Positions 53,856-64,000 of a DNA stretch of 64,000 nt are shown here, one piece after another. The stretch is taken from NCBI GenBank assembly GCA_033557465.1, contig CM066035.1:244856869-244920868 (forward strand), read 5' to 3'. Numbering within the stretch: position 1 is the first letter of the stretch; each line of letters opens with the position of its first letter. A program made the position numbers and the translations under genes. The notes under the pieces were generated by a model, which worked only from the letters and a program-made list of their open reading frames with translations, was not told where the DNA came from and did not search any database. This DNA comes from Ichthyophis bannanicus. Lineage: Eukaryota; Chordata; Amphibia; Gymnophiona; Ichthyophiidae.

Positions 53856-53990
53856 GGGGGGCAGAGCCTGATGTCCAGCGGGGTAGACGCTTCGCGCTGA
53901 AGCTCCCGAAGGGCCTACTTAGAATCCTGACTAAACATCTGCATAAATTTAATATTTTTATACCGAACTTGCCGGGGTGCCTTGGGGGGA

Positions 53991-54823
53991 ATGGCGACCC
54001 ACAAACCAGTGCGCTTGGACTTCGGGTCTCCCTCTTCTTCACATGGAAAACGCTCCAAAACAGAATTGTCTTCCCCACCTAAGATGGCCCGGAACTGCAA
54101 CAGGAGATCTTGGAGGAAATACGTGGTGTGAAGGAACTGGTACAGTCCAACGGAGAGGCGCTCCGAGCCATGCGAGAAGATTTCGGTATGCTTCAGGAAC
54201 GGCTTGAAGGTCTTTCACTACGGCTGGACAACATGGCGGGGGTCCTCGATTCGCACGCGGTGCGTTTGGTAAACCTGGACCAGGCTGAACGTCACATACA
54301 GAATCTTCAAAAAGAGTTAGAGGATTGCAATAATCGTGCTCGTCGCAACAATGTCAGGCTCATTGGAGTTCCAGAAGGGGCGGAAGCAGGAGATCTCAGA
54401 GAATTTCTGGTTAAAACTCTCCCTTCCTTGCTGAAGATTACCTTTTGCAGAGATCTGGAAATTGACCGAGCACATCGTGCTCCTATCAACTTTGCACTCC
54501 ATCGGACGACCCCCCGGCCCATTATATTCCGTTTACTGAGGTACCAGCAAGTTGAGCAAATTTTCAAAGCCGCCCGGGTGATGCCACATCTGCAGTTTGA
54601 CCATCATAAAGTCTCTTTTTTCCCCGACTTGGCAAAGCCCACAGCTGACCGGCGGAAGGGACTTCTTGCTTTTCGTCCTAGACTTCAACAGTTACAGGCT
54701 CGCTTTGGCCTCCTATATCCAGCGAAGCTCAGAGTGACTCTTCATAACCAAACTAGAACCTTCGAAGATCCTGCTCTGCTAGCAACATTTTTGGATTCCA
54801 AAGAGGCAGACCTGGTGCGCTGA
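53991..54823 (+). pseudogene. L1-type ORF1 protein, one frameshift
   Basis: The start ATG at 53991 gives MATHKPVRLDFGSPSSSHGK. Around 54085-54110 the frame shifts once, to the long frame that ends at 54823. The order is a basic N-terminus, a coiled coil (LQERLEGLSLRLDNMAGVLD to RHIQNLQKELEDCNNRARRN), an RRM-like part starting NNVRLIGVPEGAEAGDLREF, and a C-terminal domain with IDRAHRAP and RPIIFRLLRYQQVEQIFKAA. This is the trimeric RNA-binding chaperone that coats LINE RNA in the cytoplasm. Apart from the frameshift it is well preserved. Confidence 0.85.
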
Positions 54824-55243
54824 GTCAACAATTTGGATGGTCTCCGCTGGAACCGCCCGCCATTTTGAATGGCCCGGCGCGGTGATTCTTGCCTGGAATA
54901 GAGATTGCCTGGACCTTCCTTTCTTTTATATCTACCTCTTGGTCTCCTTTTCCTCCATGATGTGCACCTCGGTTGGATTCGGAGCATGCACAGACATACC
55001 GGTTATATGTTTCAATTTAGGCCTTCTCTGGGGTTTCACCCCGCAGACATCAGGTCGCCTGTAATTTCTGGGGTTATGCTTCTTCTCTAAGGCACTTCGG
55101 TGCTTCTACTGTTATATAGGGCGCTTCATGATTTTCCTTGGCTTATTTTCTATCATATCGTGTGTACAGTCATTTATAGTTGATATGAGGGACATTGCGC
55201 AACTCGGTGCGCCATCATGTTCCTTTCTCAGAATGTTTGACTT

Positions 55244-55860
55244 TGTTGTATGGCCTTATGTATGCTCTTAGTATTGAACGTAAGAGGCATCAATAGTCCA
55301 ATCAATAGAATGACCATTCTTAGTTATTTTAATCATGATCATACTGATTTAGTGTTTCTTCAGGAAATCCATTTTACTTCTGTCGAACCACTGAAACTTG
55401 CTGCCAAACCTTATCTGGTGGCTGCCTCTTCTCCCGCCGTCTCCGAGCGTGGTGAGGTAGCCATCTTAGTTGAGAAACTTTGCCAATCACTGTAATGGAT
55501 ACTAGCTCTGATGGGGAGGGTAGCTGGGCCTGTGTATACTTTAAGGCTAGAGATAGTGCGTCTGCGTGTATCGGTATTTATGCTTCGAATGTGGATGACC
55601 CTGTTATTGTTACTCGGCGGTGACTTTTACCAAGTATTTGTTCCTTTGATAGATAGTCTGCCGCCTAGAACGAGTGGTCCGCCCAAGAGTCTCCACACCC
55701 TGCCAGCCCTGATGACAGATTTTGCGTGAATTGCTATATGGAAGTTGCTTCACCCCTCAGACTTAGAGCTCACCTTTTCTCAGCCCCCCCCATCACTCAC
55801 ATTCTAGATCAGATTTTTCCTATCTCCTCCGTACTGTTATCTCATGTAGACAAATACTCC
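55244..55860 (+). pseudogene. L1/Tx1-type ORF2 endonuclease fragment
   Basis: Starts near 55250 as MLLVLNVRGINSPINRMTIL, then HDHTDLVFLQEIHFTSVEPL, the N-terminal motifs of the APE-like endonuclease. Further pieces in other frames (to about 55860) include YASNVDDP and, near the end, HLFSAPPITHILDQIFPIS, a decayed domain end. The RT is deleted. A fragment of the C-terminus (LAYFFQSLCWVLLSPVSSIT, 55952-56170) precedes the 3' UTR. Confidence 0.7.
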
Positions 55861-56547
55861 TGATAGGTTAGCCAATGGGAATGCCATCCAGTGCGCTTGA
55901 TGCGGGACATGCTATGTGGCCTTAGGTCTACTACACTCCTGTTACGTATGATTGTCCCGCATTACAGTATTGCTGGAGTTGGGTCTGAGGTTGTCTTCAT
56001 TCTATTTTATATATTTTGGATCCCTTTTTGGGAAGTTTGTGGGGCTCCGCTTAGCTGCGGGGATCCCCTCTCTTCCTAAATTGGCTTACTTCTTTCAATC
56101 TTTATGCTGGGTATTGCTGTCCCCTGTTTCCTCAATCACGAAATATTGGGAAACATATCTGTCTTTATAGTGAATGTGCGCAAATACCCAGTATGTCTGC
56201 CTCTTCCGTTCAAACTATTCACTATTGGTCTAGCTAGAAGACGCTCAACGATTATGTTCAAAATTTCGATGCTCTCCGTTGACTGTTTGATTCTGTATTA
56301 ATCTTTGTCACATGCTCATCCGATATCATAGATTTTCCTTCTGTTTGTTTGATGTACAATAATTGTTGTATGTTGGCGCTCATATGACGATTCTAATCAG
56401 CTTAGAGAAGAAGCATTGGGGTGGGGGGTAATTGGGGTTGCTTTCTTTATTGTATGTGTGTATATGTTTCTTTTGCTGTGTTGTTACTTTGTTTGTTGTA
56501 AAATGAAAATAAACGTTTAAAAAAAAAAAAAAAGAGAATTCTGAGTA

Positions 56548-57155
56548 TTGTGTGAAATTCTGATCACTGTATCTCACAAAAGATCAAATAGCTCATAAAA
56601 GATACAGTGGAATTTAGAAAAGATACAGAGAAGGGCGACCAAAATGATAAAGGGGGTAGAATGACTTTCCTATGAAGAACGGCTAAAGAGGTTAAGGCTC
56701 TTCAGCCTGGAAAAGAGAAAGCTGAATGGAAATATGATAAGAGCCTATAAAATCCTTAGTGGAATTGAATGGGTAAACATGAATCAATTGTTCACTCTTT
56801 CAAAAGGTACAAAGACTAACTAGGTGACACACCATAAAGTTACAAAGCAGTACATTTAAAACAAAAAGGAGAAAATATTTTTTCACTCAATGCATAGTTA
56901 AGTTTTGGAACTTGATGCCAAAGGATGTGGTAAAAGCAGATAGCACAGCTGAGTTTAAAAAACATTTGGACAAATTCCTGTGGGAAAAGTCAATAGACTT
57001 ATTAAGGGAGACCTGGGGAAAGCCACTGTTTATCCCTGAGGGTGAATCTTGCCAGGTACTTGTGACTTGGATTGGCCACTGCTGGAATCAGAATACTGGG
57101 CTTAATGGATCTTTGGTCTGACCCAGTATGACAATTCTTGTGTTTTTATGAATGA
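56548..57155 (+). pseudogene. CR1 LINE 3' end
   Basis: The frame begins with EYCV-like sequence just after the L1 TSD, then QRRATKMIKG, EERLKRLRLFSLEKRKLNGN (broken) and RKYFFTQCIVKFWNLMPKDV-like sequence. The 3' tail is TCTTTGGTCTGACCCAGTAT and GACAATTCTTG. Same subfamily as 13004-13665. The L1 TSD straddles its 5' edge. Confidence 0.85.
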
Positions 57156-57403
57156 ATAGTGATTTGGCTTGCATTTACAAAAATCAAAGACAGTATACTA
57201 CCACCCAGATCTCAGTAGAGATAATTCTAGAGAAATTAGTTTAGAAGTTGGAGTACTACCTTGTCTCCTCTAATCCATTATTCTGGGACAAAATTATCTG
57301 AACTTTGTGGGCCCAGGTGACTACCAGACCGACAGTCTCTGAAGAAGAATTGTTCCTGTTGGATTTTCCACTAAAAGACTTGTAGGTTACAGACCACAAG
57401 AAA
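57156..57403 (+). other. Possible gypsy fragment
   Basis: One frame reads ILGQNYLNFVGPGDYQTDSL at about 57290-57350, reminiscent of the gypsy protease C-terminus (ILGxxWL). Weak, but in the same direction as the protease at 53600-53855 and the integrase at 63520. Confidence 0.3.
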
Positions 57404-57595
57404 AGCACAGTTACTTACCTGTAACAGGTGATCTCTGGGAACAGCAGGAATAAGTCTTCACATATGGGTACATCGGTACCGACGGAGTCTGCGCGGGAAC
57501 GCTTCCCAGCTTCCAATCAGAAAGCTTTTGGAAGCATCCCACCACGCCTGCGTGCTGCCTTCCTGCCCTTCCCAACTGTCTCTCCTCAGATAAGT
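57404..57595 (-). repeat. DIRS A3 3' terminal repeat with extension
   Basis: Inverted relative to 62838-63001 (GGAACGCTTCCCAGCTTCCA, TTTTGGAAGCATCCCACCA). The outer ~30 bases are again an extension not found at the 5' end. Confidence 0.75.
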
Positions 57596-57675
57596 TTTAA
57601 AGCTGAGACAAAAAGAGAGAGAGAGGAAGAAAAGATAGATAGAGAGAAACAACTCCTATGGGAGGTGGGTGGGTT

Positions 57676-57772
57676 GTGAAGACTTATTCCTGCTGTTCCC
57701 AGAGATCACCTGTTACAGGTAAGTAACTGTGCTATCTCCAGGAACAAGCAGGAATGAGTCTTCACATATGGG
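57676..57772 (-). repeat. DIRS A3 internal complementary region
   Basis: 57676-57733 complements the 3' end and 57734-57772 complements the 5' end, abutting at GTGCT|ATCTCC exactly as in A1. Confidence 0.8.
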
Positions 57773-58575
57773 GACTCCCAAGCTAAGATGCCTGGAGCCC
57801 TAGCATGTTGGGATTTGAAAACATGCTACACCTCAAATGGCCAGGCATCCTGAGGATGGAGGGTAGGAGTTGAAATGGAAAGGAGCTGTAGAAAACAGCT
57901 AACCTAAGAGAGGACTACAGGCAGGGAGTCCTTGTATGTATGATAATTATCATGAATATATATTGAACAGAACAATTGCAATATGGACCTCACCTACTGG
58001 AATGCAGGAAGTAGAGAGGCTCATGGAATCTACTGGGGATCCAGTAGAGGAATCTTCAAGGTGACCTCACTGAGTGAAGGTGAAGGTCAGAATCTGGAAG
58101 AGAAAAGGTGACCCCAGGATTCAACTGGGGTAGTACAAAAACGGCAGGCCTTTAGTGGGAAGCTTTATGGAAAAAGCTGCAAACTCTTTTGGCTGTAGAG
58201 TTATTCAGACTTAGGAGCAAAAGAGGAAGACTGACCGATTTGGACAAACTGGCCTAGTCCCAGAGGGAAGAAGGGGTACGGAAAGAAACCCCATATTCCC
58301 AGGGAAAGGATAGGTGTCTGAGGATTTGGAACCTCAGATGTACTGAAGATCCGCCATGTCTTTCTGAACTGGTGAGAGGTAGGAAAGATATTGGAGCATG
58401 GAGCTTCAGGAATACCTAACCCTTAGGGTTATGACAGGGCTGTCAGTACCACAGGAGTGGTTGTGTGTGTAGCACCCCAAACATGCTGTGGAACAGCATG
58501 GACATGGGTAGCCCACTGTTTGGAACATATAGGAGGGTAAAACCTATATGAGCATAGACAGTCAGATAGATAAGT

Positions 58576-59040
58576 ATGTAAATCAACTCAGACACGCTAC
58601 AAGTGCCAAACATCATCAGACAGGTAAAAACCAGTACTAGCCGCAGAGCATTTTCATTCTATGCCCCAACCTTATGGAACCAACTGCCACATGAGCTGCG
58701 AACAATTAAAGACATAGTTGATTTCAGGAAGAAATTAAAAACGCATCTATTCCACTGTCACTACAACCAGTAGTAAATCCCAAAGAGATAAAGGATGAAG
58801 TGAACAGTTATATGTAAAAATGTAAATATGATGAAATAGAATCCCTTTTGTAAAATTATGTAAATATGTCTAGGCCAATCTCGAGACCGTATTCTGTGTG
58901 CTGTGATTTACCTCTGAACTATTGTATATATGCCCCAACTTCTCTGTCTTGATTTTTGACAAATCCCAAAGATGTAATCAAACCACTTCTGATCACTGGA
59001 AGTAGCGGTATATAAGTGTTACTAAATAAAATAAATAAAA
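58576..59040 (+). mobile_element. L2-like LINE 3' fragment inserted in DIRS A3
   Basis: One frame reads SRRAFSFYAPTLWNQLPHEL, then RTIKDIVDFRKKLKTHLFHC and a stop. These are the L2 ORF2 C-terminal motifs. The 3' UTR ends CACTGGAAGTAGCGGTATAT, AAGTGTTACT and AAATAAAATAAATAAAA. The uninterrupted site is seen in A1 near 3118-3130 (AAGTATGTGAATACATATCT), which fixes the insertion point. Confidence 0.85.
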
Positions 59041-59075
59041 TACATATCTACCTATAAAAAGTATCTCGGCAGATA

Positions 59076-59214
59076 CACATATATATATATATGTGTATAT
59101 ATATGGATATATATATATATATATATATATAGATATATGCATATACATATAGATATATAGATAGATACTATAGTGAGATCTAGAAGGGCATAACATATGC
59201 ACACACAGCTGACA

Positions 59215-59250
<36 letters not shown>
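59076..59250. repeat. (TA)n and GATA-like microsatellites
   Basis: Two TA-rich runs (59076-59130 and 59218-59246) separated by AGATATAGATAGATA-type sequence, within DIRS A3. Confidence 0.85.
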
Positions 59251-60639
59251 CATAGGTCGAAGATAAATTAAGCAGACAGAGATATACCTATAAGTACATT
59301 CACATGAGAGATGTGAAGAGGAAAGATTCATCTGATAACAAGAAGGAAGAACCTACTTGAGAAGATATATAGAGAATCTATTCCCCCTGGTTATAAAGGG
59401 AATGCTGTCCAGTGAAATAAGCAGGATGGTTACGTGAAAAAACCGTCAGTAAGTAGCAAGTCCTGAGTGTTGTAGAACTCTAGCATGGTAAAGGGACAGA
59501 GAACGCATAAGAAAGAGATACCAGATTGACCCACTTGAGGGACAAAAAAGGGTATCATGCGTTCTTTAGTTAAATATGTGCTGTCCCTGAAGGAGTAGGA
59601 TACCAGGAGGACAAGCTGCAAGAAAAAAAGAGCATATTCCCTGTAGGAATTGACCACTCTTTAGGCTTTCACGTAGATAAGGCTTATGTCCTTTGTTTTA
59701 AAAGGAAAAAGTAGGGTATGAAGAACCCTCACAGTTATGGGGGGCATGACTGAGGAAGCCTTTTTTCAACCATGTAGGATAGCTATTCGAGAAAAAAAAA
59801 CATGCTCTCTAGCAAGGGCCCATAGTGGAAAGCTTCTCTGTGAAACTGCAGAGAGCATTATGCAGGAGAATTGGGAGATAGAACAGGCTGTTGGAAAAGC
59901 CAGCAGCCACATCAACTATGCTGCCAAACCCAAAGGAATTGGAGATGGCGAGGATAGAAGATAGTGTGATAAGCCTGTAGTGATAAGGATTGCCCAAGAA
60001 AGATGTATGCACTGTCTTGGAATCACTACTAAGGCCAGACAGAAAGTGGTGGAGGACAACTGTGTATACTTGTGAAAAAGTACCAGTGGTCCAATCACTA
60101 AAGCTCCTGCATGGGCAGCTTCTGATAAGACAGCAGAGAGAATCTTTCTGTGTAAAACAGAAAGAACAGACAGAACAAGAGTAAGAAAGGTCTGTCCCTG
60201 TCTGATGAGCTGCCCAAGCAAAAAGAAGGGAGTTTATTCGCGAGGAGAAAAAACTCCGCACTGGAATGGAAGGACTAGAAAGGCTGAAGAAGAAGCCCTC
60301 CAGTGCAAAGGTACCACTCTTACAGGGGAAAAACTGGATAAGAGGGTAGAGAAACAAGAGCTGAAAGGTGACTTACCCTGTGGTAAGTCTGTAGAAGGAA
60401 AGAATTCATGTTGGTACAGAAAACTATCATGTGATAGTTGTTAAATCCCTCTTCCTAGCAGGAAGAAGAGGAGAAAGCTGTGACCCATAGACATGAATAT
60501 CCTGACAGCTCAGTATATCTAGGAGAACTGGATGCCATGTGTAAAGTTTAGAATGAAAACAGTGAAAACTTCTGCTGAGAAGAAGCCAACTATAGGTTCT
60601 AAACTCCAGAGGCAGAAAAAAGATTAATCAGAACCCTAT

Positions 60640-62628
60640 GGTTGCTGGGTTTGTTTAGCCTGGCGAGAGTTTGGATTCTTCAGACCAGGGCGATGGTTCC
60701 CCTGCTTGAGTACATCTGTATGATGGGCAGGAGAAGAGTAAAACCTTCTCCTCCTAGGGAAAGAAGGTTTGACAGGGCATTTCCTACCTACTGCGGAAGG
60801 AGAAGGCTTAGGATAGCCTTCAGAAACAGGGAAGTCAGTGGACCACTGAGCAACCTGATGTAAAGACTCCTTATTGAAGAGATTTTCTCCAGTACAAGGA
60901 GTATTACCCAGTCTTTGTTGTGCCCATTTGTCTAAGTCTGAAGCCTGGAGCCAGGCTCTACGTCGTGCCCCTATGGCTATAGCAGAAGTTCTGCTAACAG
61001 ACAAAAGAGTCTAGGGAAGCACGAGTAAGAAACCAAGAGATATTTTGAATATGACTAAGTAGTAAGGAATAGTCTGCAGTTTTGGGCTCTGAAAGAAAAG
61101 GAGTCAAAAGACATAATTTCTTTGTGACCTCCTGAAGAGATAGACTCATATAAAAAATATAAGAGAGAAACCTTGCTGACAGCATGGATGTCTGGAAGGT
61201 TTGACGTCCAAAGGCATCTAGTGTCCTAGACTCACGACCTGGTGGGTAAGAAGAGTGCTTCTTCTTACTTTTCACCTTCCTCATTGCTGATTCCACTACA
61301 ATGGAGTGATGGAGATGTTGAGTCTTTTGAAACCCTGGAGAGGGGGGCACCTGATACAGAAGATCAGTTGCTCTAGAAGGTGAGGGTACCTTTAAAGGTG
61401 CTTCCCACATTTTTAGAAGAAGATCCTGCAAGGAATGATGCAAAGGAAGCATTACGTCTTCCTTTGCTTCAGTGGAAACAGAGCCTTGTGTAGGATCATG
61501 GCCAAGGATAGGAATGGCAAGAGATCTCGCCATATCCAGGAGGAAATTCTGAAAAGAAAGATCTCCAAAGAGAACCTTCCCTGGACAGGCTAGACCTGAA
61601 GAACTAGCCTGGGCACCAGAGGATCTACCTGAGTATATAGGAATATAAGATCCTGCACAGTGCAAAAAAGGAACCTTAAGGGATGGATGCTGGTACTGGA
61701 GGTCAGGACCTGTGACAGTCAGTACTGCATCGTCCATGCCAGGTATCGACTCCAGACTTGGTATAGAAAGGAGCGACCCTGGTGAAAGAAGCATGGAAGG
61801 AGCTGACCCCGATGTTACTGTGGATACCGGTACCGATACCGATACCGGTAGTACTGTCGGAATCGAAAGCAACATCGACATCAGAGCAGTCATCAGTGGC
61901 TGCTCAATCGGTACCGAGGTAACCAAACGCCTTTCATAATCACCCTCAGTACCAAGCATCCAGTACTGGTAAGTATCAGTACCGAGACGTGTCGGTACCC
62001 AGTCTTCCAGACTAGAGATCGATTCCAGACTCAGCATCGAAGGAAGCGAGTCTATCGATGCATGTCTAGAGGGTACCGACGTCGGTGGTAGTATCAGCGT
62101 TGATGCCGATACTGGAAAGTCAATCTGGAGCGTATCCACCAGTCCCGAAGGTACCAAGAAAGCCAGATGACGATCCCTGTTGAGGAGTGTACCGTCCAAC
62201 ACCAGTGCCGATGCCAGGGTATCGGTACCGCTCGAGGCGGATGCCACCACCGAGCATGGCTCAGGTATGTTCTGTGAGGGGTGAGCCCCAGGAACAACCT
62301 GAAACCCCTCATAGGCTTTAGAGGCTGAAGACTCCCGCCGGGGTTTTGAAGCCAATGGACCCTCGAGGGTTGGCTAGTCTTAACAGACTGTTTGTGGGTT
62401 ACCTGATCCTGTGTAGAAGAAGAAACGGTCGGTGCCCTGACACTGGAAGGGAACCCGGTATCGAAGGAAACTCGAAGTGGAAAATCTCTTCTCACAATAC
62501 TGTAGCCTAAGGGCTCCGGAGGAAAACGGTCAGGACCCAAACAGGATAGACACCAGTTTTTGGAGTCTAAAAATAAAACTGTACCGCCACAGCTTAGACA
62601 TTTCATAGAGAAAGAGGTTGGCGGTTCC
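60640..62628 (-). pseudogene. DIRS gag-like ORF1 (copy A3), nearly intact
   Basis: The start is the complement of 62626-62628 (MEPPTSFSMKCLSCGGTVLF), with CLSC...CLSC as the zinc-ribbon-like motif. Frame 1 runs to about 62355. A shift joins it to a 453-codon frame (62355-60994) with the S/P/V-rich middle and the blocks GFQKTQHLHHSIVVESAM and ESRTLDAFGRQTFQTSMLSA. Another shift near 61004 leads to the C-terminal 122-codon frame (AIAIGARRRAWLQASDLDKW). Two or three frameshifts in about 640 codons is light damage next to the missing pol region. Confidence 0.75.
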
Positions 62629-62837
62629 ATGAGGGATATGGAGAGGCCTAGAAGGCCTAAAAAATTTAAGACAAAAAACTGAGGGAAAATATTCCCTGAA
62701 TTTAAGAAAAAGAAAAAAGAAACACCGGCGGTACCGGTGGAGTTGGGGAGACAGCCGCGACCACAAGAAAACAAAAGAATTAAAGAAAATTTTTCTGCGG
62801 TGACAGGAGGACGTCCTGCCGGCTCCGCGGAAAAACG

Positions 62838-63001
62838 AAAACTGAGGAGAGACAGTTGGGAAGGGCGGGAAGGCAGCACGCAGGCATGGTGGGATGCTTC
62901 CAAAAGCTTTTTGATTGGAAGCTGGGAAGCGTTCCCGCGCAGACTCCGTCGGTACCGACATACCCATATGTGAAGACTCATTCCTGCTTGTTCCTGGAGA
63001 T
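62838..63001 (-). repeat. DIRS A3 5' terminal repeat
   Basis: Begins ATCTCCAGGAACAAGCAGGA at 63001 and runs into the GC-rich leader. Inverted relative to 57430-57595. Confidence 0.75.
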
Positions 63002-63519
63002 CCCAAGTACCACGAGCAATGCTACCTAGAGAAGTCCCAGTATGCCAAGAATTGAGGGACTATAGTAGACAGAAGGCTAGAGACAGCCAAGGGCATGCAA
63101 ATTCCCCTTGAACCCTTAGCTGTTATGTCTGACTGGATTGAGGAGGATAATCCAGGGAACTTCAAGAGGGCTCATTTTGAAGATGAGTAAGTTCACCTGA
63201 GATCAAGTTCAAATGAGCCTGTCTCTAGCCTAGAAACCCCGAGACTCTCTCTATCATTTTTCATAATAAAAAAAACCAAAACGTATTGTATAGGGTAGCA
63301 GAGGGAAATTTGGAAGGTGAGAGGATTGAGTAGCTCCTAATACCCCAGCCCTACTGTCAAATAAGTACTTCAGTTGCCCGAGTGGCCTCTCAGCAAACAG
63401 CTCTTAGAAGAGAAAACCTGGGAGCTAATATTAGCACAGTTTTACATGAGCAAGTTCAACTTTACCCTACGTGCCCATTAACTAAGCCAACTGAGGTCTC
63501 ACCTGCCCCTTATGCCTAC
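63002..63519. other. Unassigned sequence, possibly decayed gypsy
   Basis: No motif is clear until integrase begins. The last ~60 bases (from 63460) lead directly into the gypsy integrase frame. Confidence 0.35.
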
Positions 63520-64000
63520 TGTGGAAACACACTAAGTGGGTTGTTATGGATTTAGTAGGATCATTAGAGAGAACCACTGGGGAAACAGTTACATTCTCAT
63601 CATTCTGGATTATGCCAGCCGATATCCAGAAGCAGTACCATTGCATTATATGAAGACTGCAATATTGGCAACTGCTTTGATAGTAATCTCATGAGTAAGC
63701 TTACTTAAGGAGGTATTAACAGACCAGAGAGCACCATTTGTGTCATGATTAATAGGATTACCAGATGGCTCCATGTCATCAGAGACAGGCTGAGCCGGTC
63801 CTGGTTGAACTTCCATTACATTCAAACAAACCTTTCTGATGCATTCAATGGAAGTAATACCAGGACTGGTTCAGCCTGTTCCTGTTGACATGGAGCCATC
63901 TGATACACCCATTATTAATGAAGCAAGCTGATGCTTTATTTAAGTTAAAGTCTCTTCATACCTCACTATATCATCCACAGACGGATGGGTTTGTCAAACT
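63520..64000 (+). pseudogene. Ty3/gypsy integrase fragment, continues past the window
   Basis: On the plus strand, in broken frames: VVMDLVGSLERTTGE (first catalytic aspartate region), ILDYASRYPEAVPLHYMKTA (the characteristic gypsy integrase stretch), KEVLTDQRAPFVS (second catalytic aspartate), and after a 160-bp insertion LMKQADALFKLKSLHTSLYH and PQTDGFVK. The DDE core order is preserved and the last motif runs off the window edge. It would join LTR-retroelement cDNA to host DNA. Frameshifts and the insertion make it inactive. Confidence 0.85.
63754..63913. mobile_element. Foldback (palindromic) MITE in integrase
   Basis: A 160-bp insertion between copies of ATTAAT (63748-63753 and 63914-63919). 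Long inverted arms start CAGATGGCTCCATGTCA (63762-63778) and its complement (63886-63902), extending imperfectly over about 44 bases each with GACAGGCTGAGCCGGTCCTG against CAGGACTGGTTCAGCCTG. No coding capacity. Removing it restores the integrase reading between APFVS and LMKQ. Superfamily uncertain. Confidence 0.7.

Larger units (their letters stand above)
53856..56532 (+). mobile_element. L1/Tx1-like LINE with 15-bp TSD, internally deleted
   Basis: The element lies between two exact copies of AGAGAATTCTGAGTA (53841-53855 and 56533-56547). It starts with a short GC-rich 5' UTR, carries ORF1 (53991-54823) and the endonuclease part of ORF2 (from about 55244). It then drops to a 3' region and ends AAAATAAACGTTT plus poly-A (56519-56532). 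RT is missing. At 2.68 kb it is well under half a usual L1 length, so a large internal deletion is inferred. Confidence 0.85.
57404..63001 (-). mobile_element. DIRS-type retrotransposon copy A3 (non-autonomous)
   Basis: Sister of A1 with the same ends and order: 5' terminal repeat 63001-62838, gag 62628-60640, degenerate middle, internal complementary region 57772-57676 and 3' terminal repeat 57595-57404. As in A1, no RT or recombinase is readable between gag and the internal complementary region. One block near 59800-59865 still aligns with the RNase H segment of copy B. An L2 fragment (58576-59040) is an insertion absent from A1. Gag is better preserved here than in A1. Confidence 0.85.

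Noticed and set aside
59809..60357. 182-codon minus-strand frame in the middle of DIRS A3 as a new DIRS gene
   Set aside because: The A1 counterpart is not open, and part of it aligns out of frame with the RNase H region of copy B, so it is probably decayed pol. It could be revisited if a consensus keeps it open.

Overview
This window looks like vertebrate nuclear DNA made almost entirely of nested, decayed transposable elements. The mix is DIRS-type tyrosine-recombinase retrotransposons, CR1, L2-like and L1/Tx1-like LINEs, Penelope-like elements (PLEs) with a GIY-YIG domain, tRNA-derived SINEs with LINE-like tails, hAT transposons and a Ty3/gypsy relic. That mix fits an amphibian best. A caecilian is my guess from the abundance of DIRS and PLE copies; the sequence does not prove it. 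I found no host protein-coding gene, no tRNA or rRNA gene and no prokaryotic feature. All calls come from reading translations, motifs and repeat alignments by eye. Boundaries are approximate unless a target-site duplication (TSD) is quoted.

Layout. 0-10.3 kb: an unassigned left edge, a DIRS 5'-end fragment, then a minus-strand CR1 split by DIRS copy A1 (1956-7609), followed by two opposed L2-like reverse-transcriptase (RT) relics. 10.3-14.4 kb: L2 and CR1 3' ends, a 430-bp hAT MITE and an unnamed hairpin repeat. 15.3-16.9 kb: an L1-like ORF1-only element. 16.9-20.7 kb: the most repeat-poor stretch, with a second possible copy of the hairpin repeat and a possible LTR. 20.7-22.9 kb: 5'-truncated DIRS copy C1. 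23.3-25.8 kb: a 2.5-kb non-autonomous hAT with a perfect 8-bp TSD, carrying a higher-order minisatellite and a palindrome of about 390 bp. 26.2-28.3 kb: a PLE with RT, GIY-YIG domain and a hammerhead-ribozyme-like motif. 28.4-35.1 kb: an old CR1, then a long L2-like LINE. 36.8-37.5 kb: a plus-strand DIRS recombinase relic. 37.6-44.9 kb: DIRS copy B, the most complete copy (gag, RT/RNase H, tyrosine recombinase). It lies inside a CR1 and is itself invaded by a PLE (13-bp TSD, second hammerhead motif) and a SINE. 46.3-46.8 kb: the hairpin repeat again. 47.5-51.2 kb: DIRS copy C2, rearranged. 52.6-57.2 kb: L2 fragment, gypsy protease, an L1/Tx1-like element with a 15-bp TSD, and CR1. 57.4-63.0 kb: DIRS copy A3, a sister of A1. 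63.5-64 kb: gypsy integrase with a 160-bp foldback insertion.

The coding modules belong to the elements and nearly all are broken. Three results stand out. First, two PLE 3' regions carry motifs matching a type I hammerhead ribozyme, and their stems I and II differ between copies by compensatory changes. Second, DIRS copies A1 and A3 share a long gag but have only degenerate sequence where pol and the recombinase should be, which suggests a gag-only non-autonomous lineage. Third, the hAT element carries unusual internal architecture.
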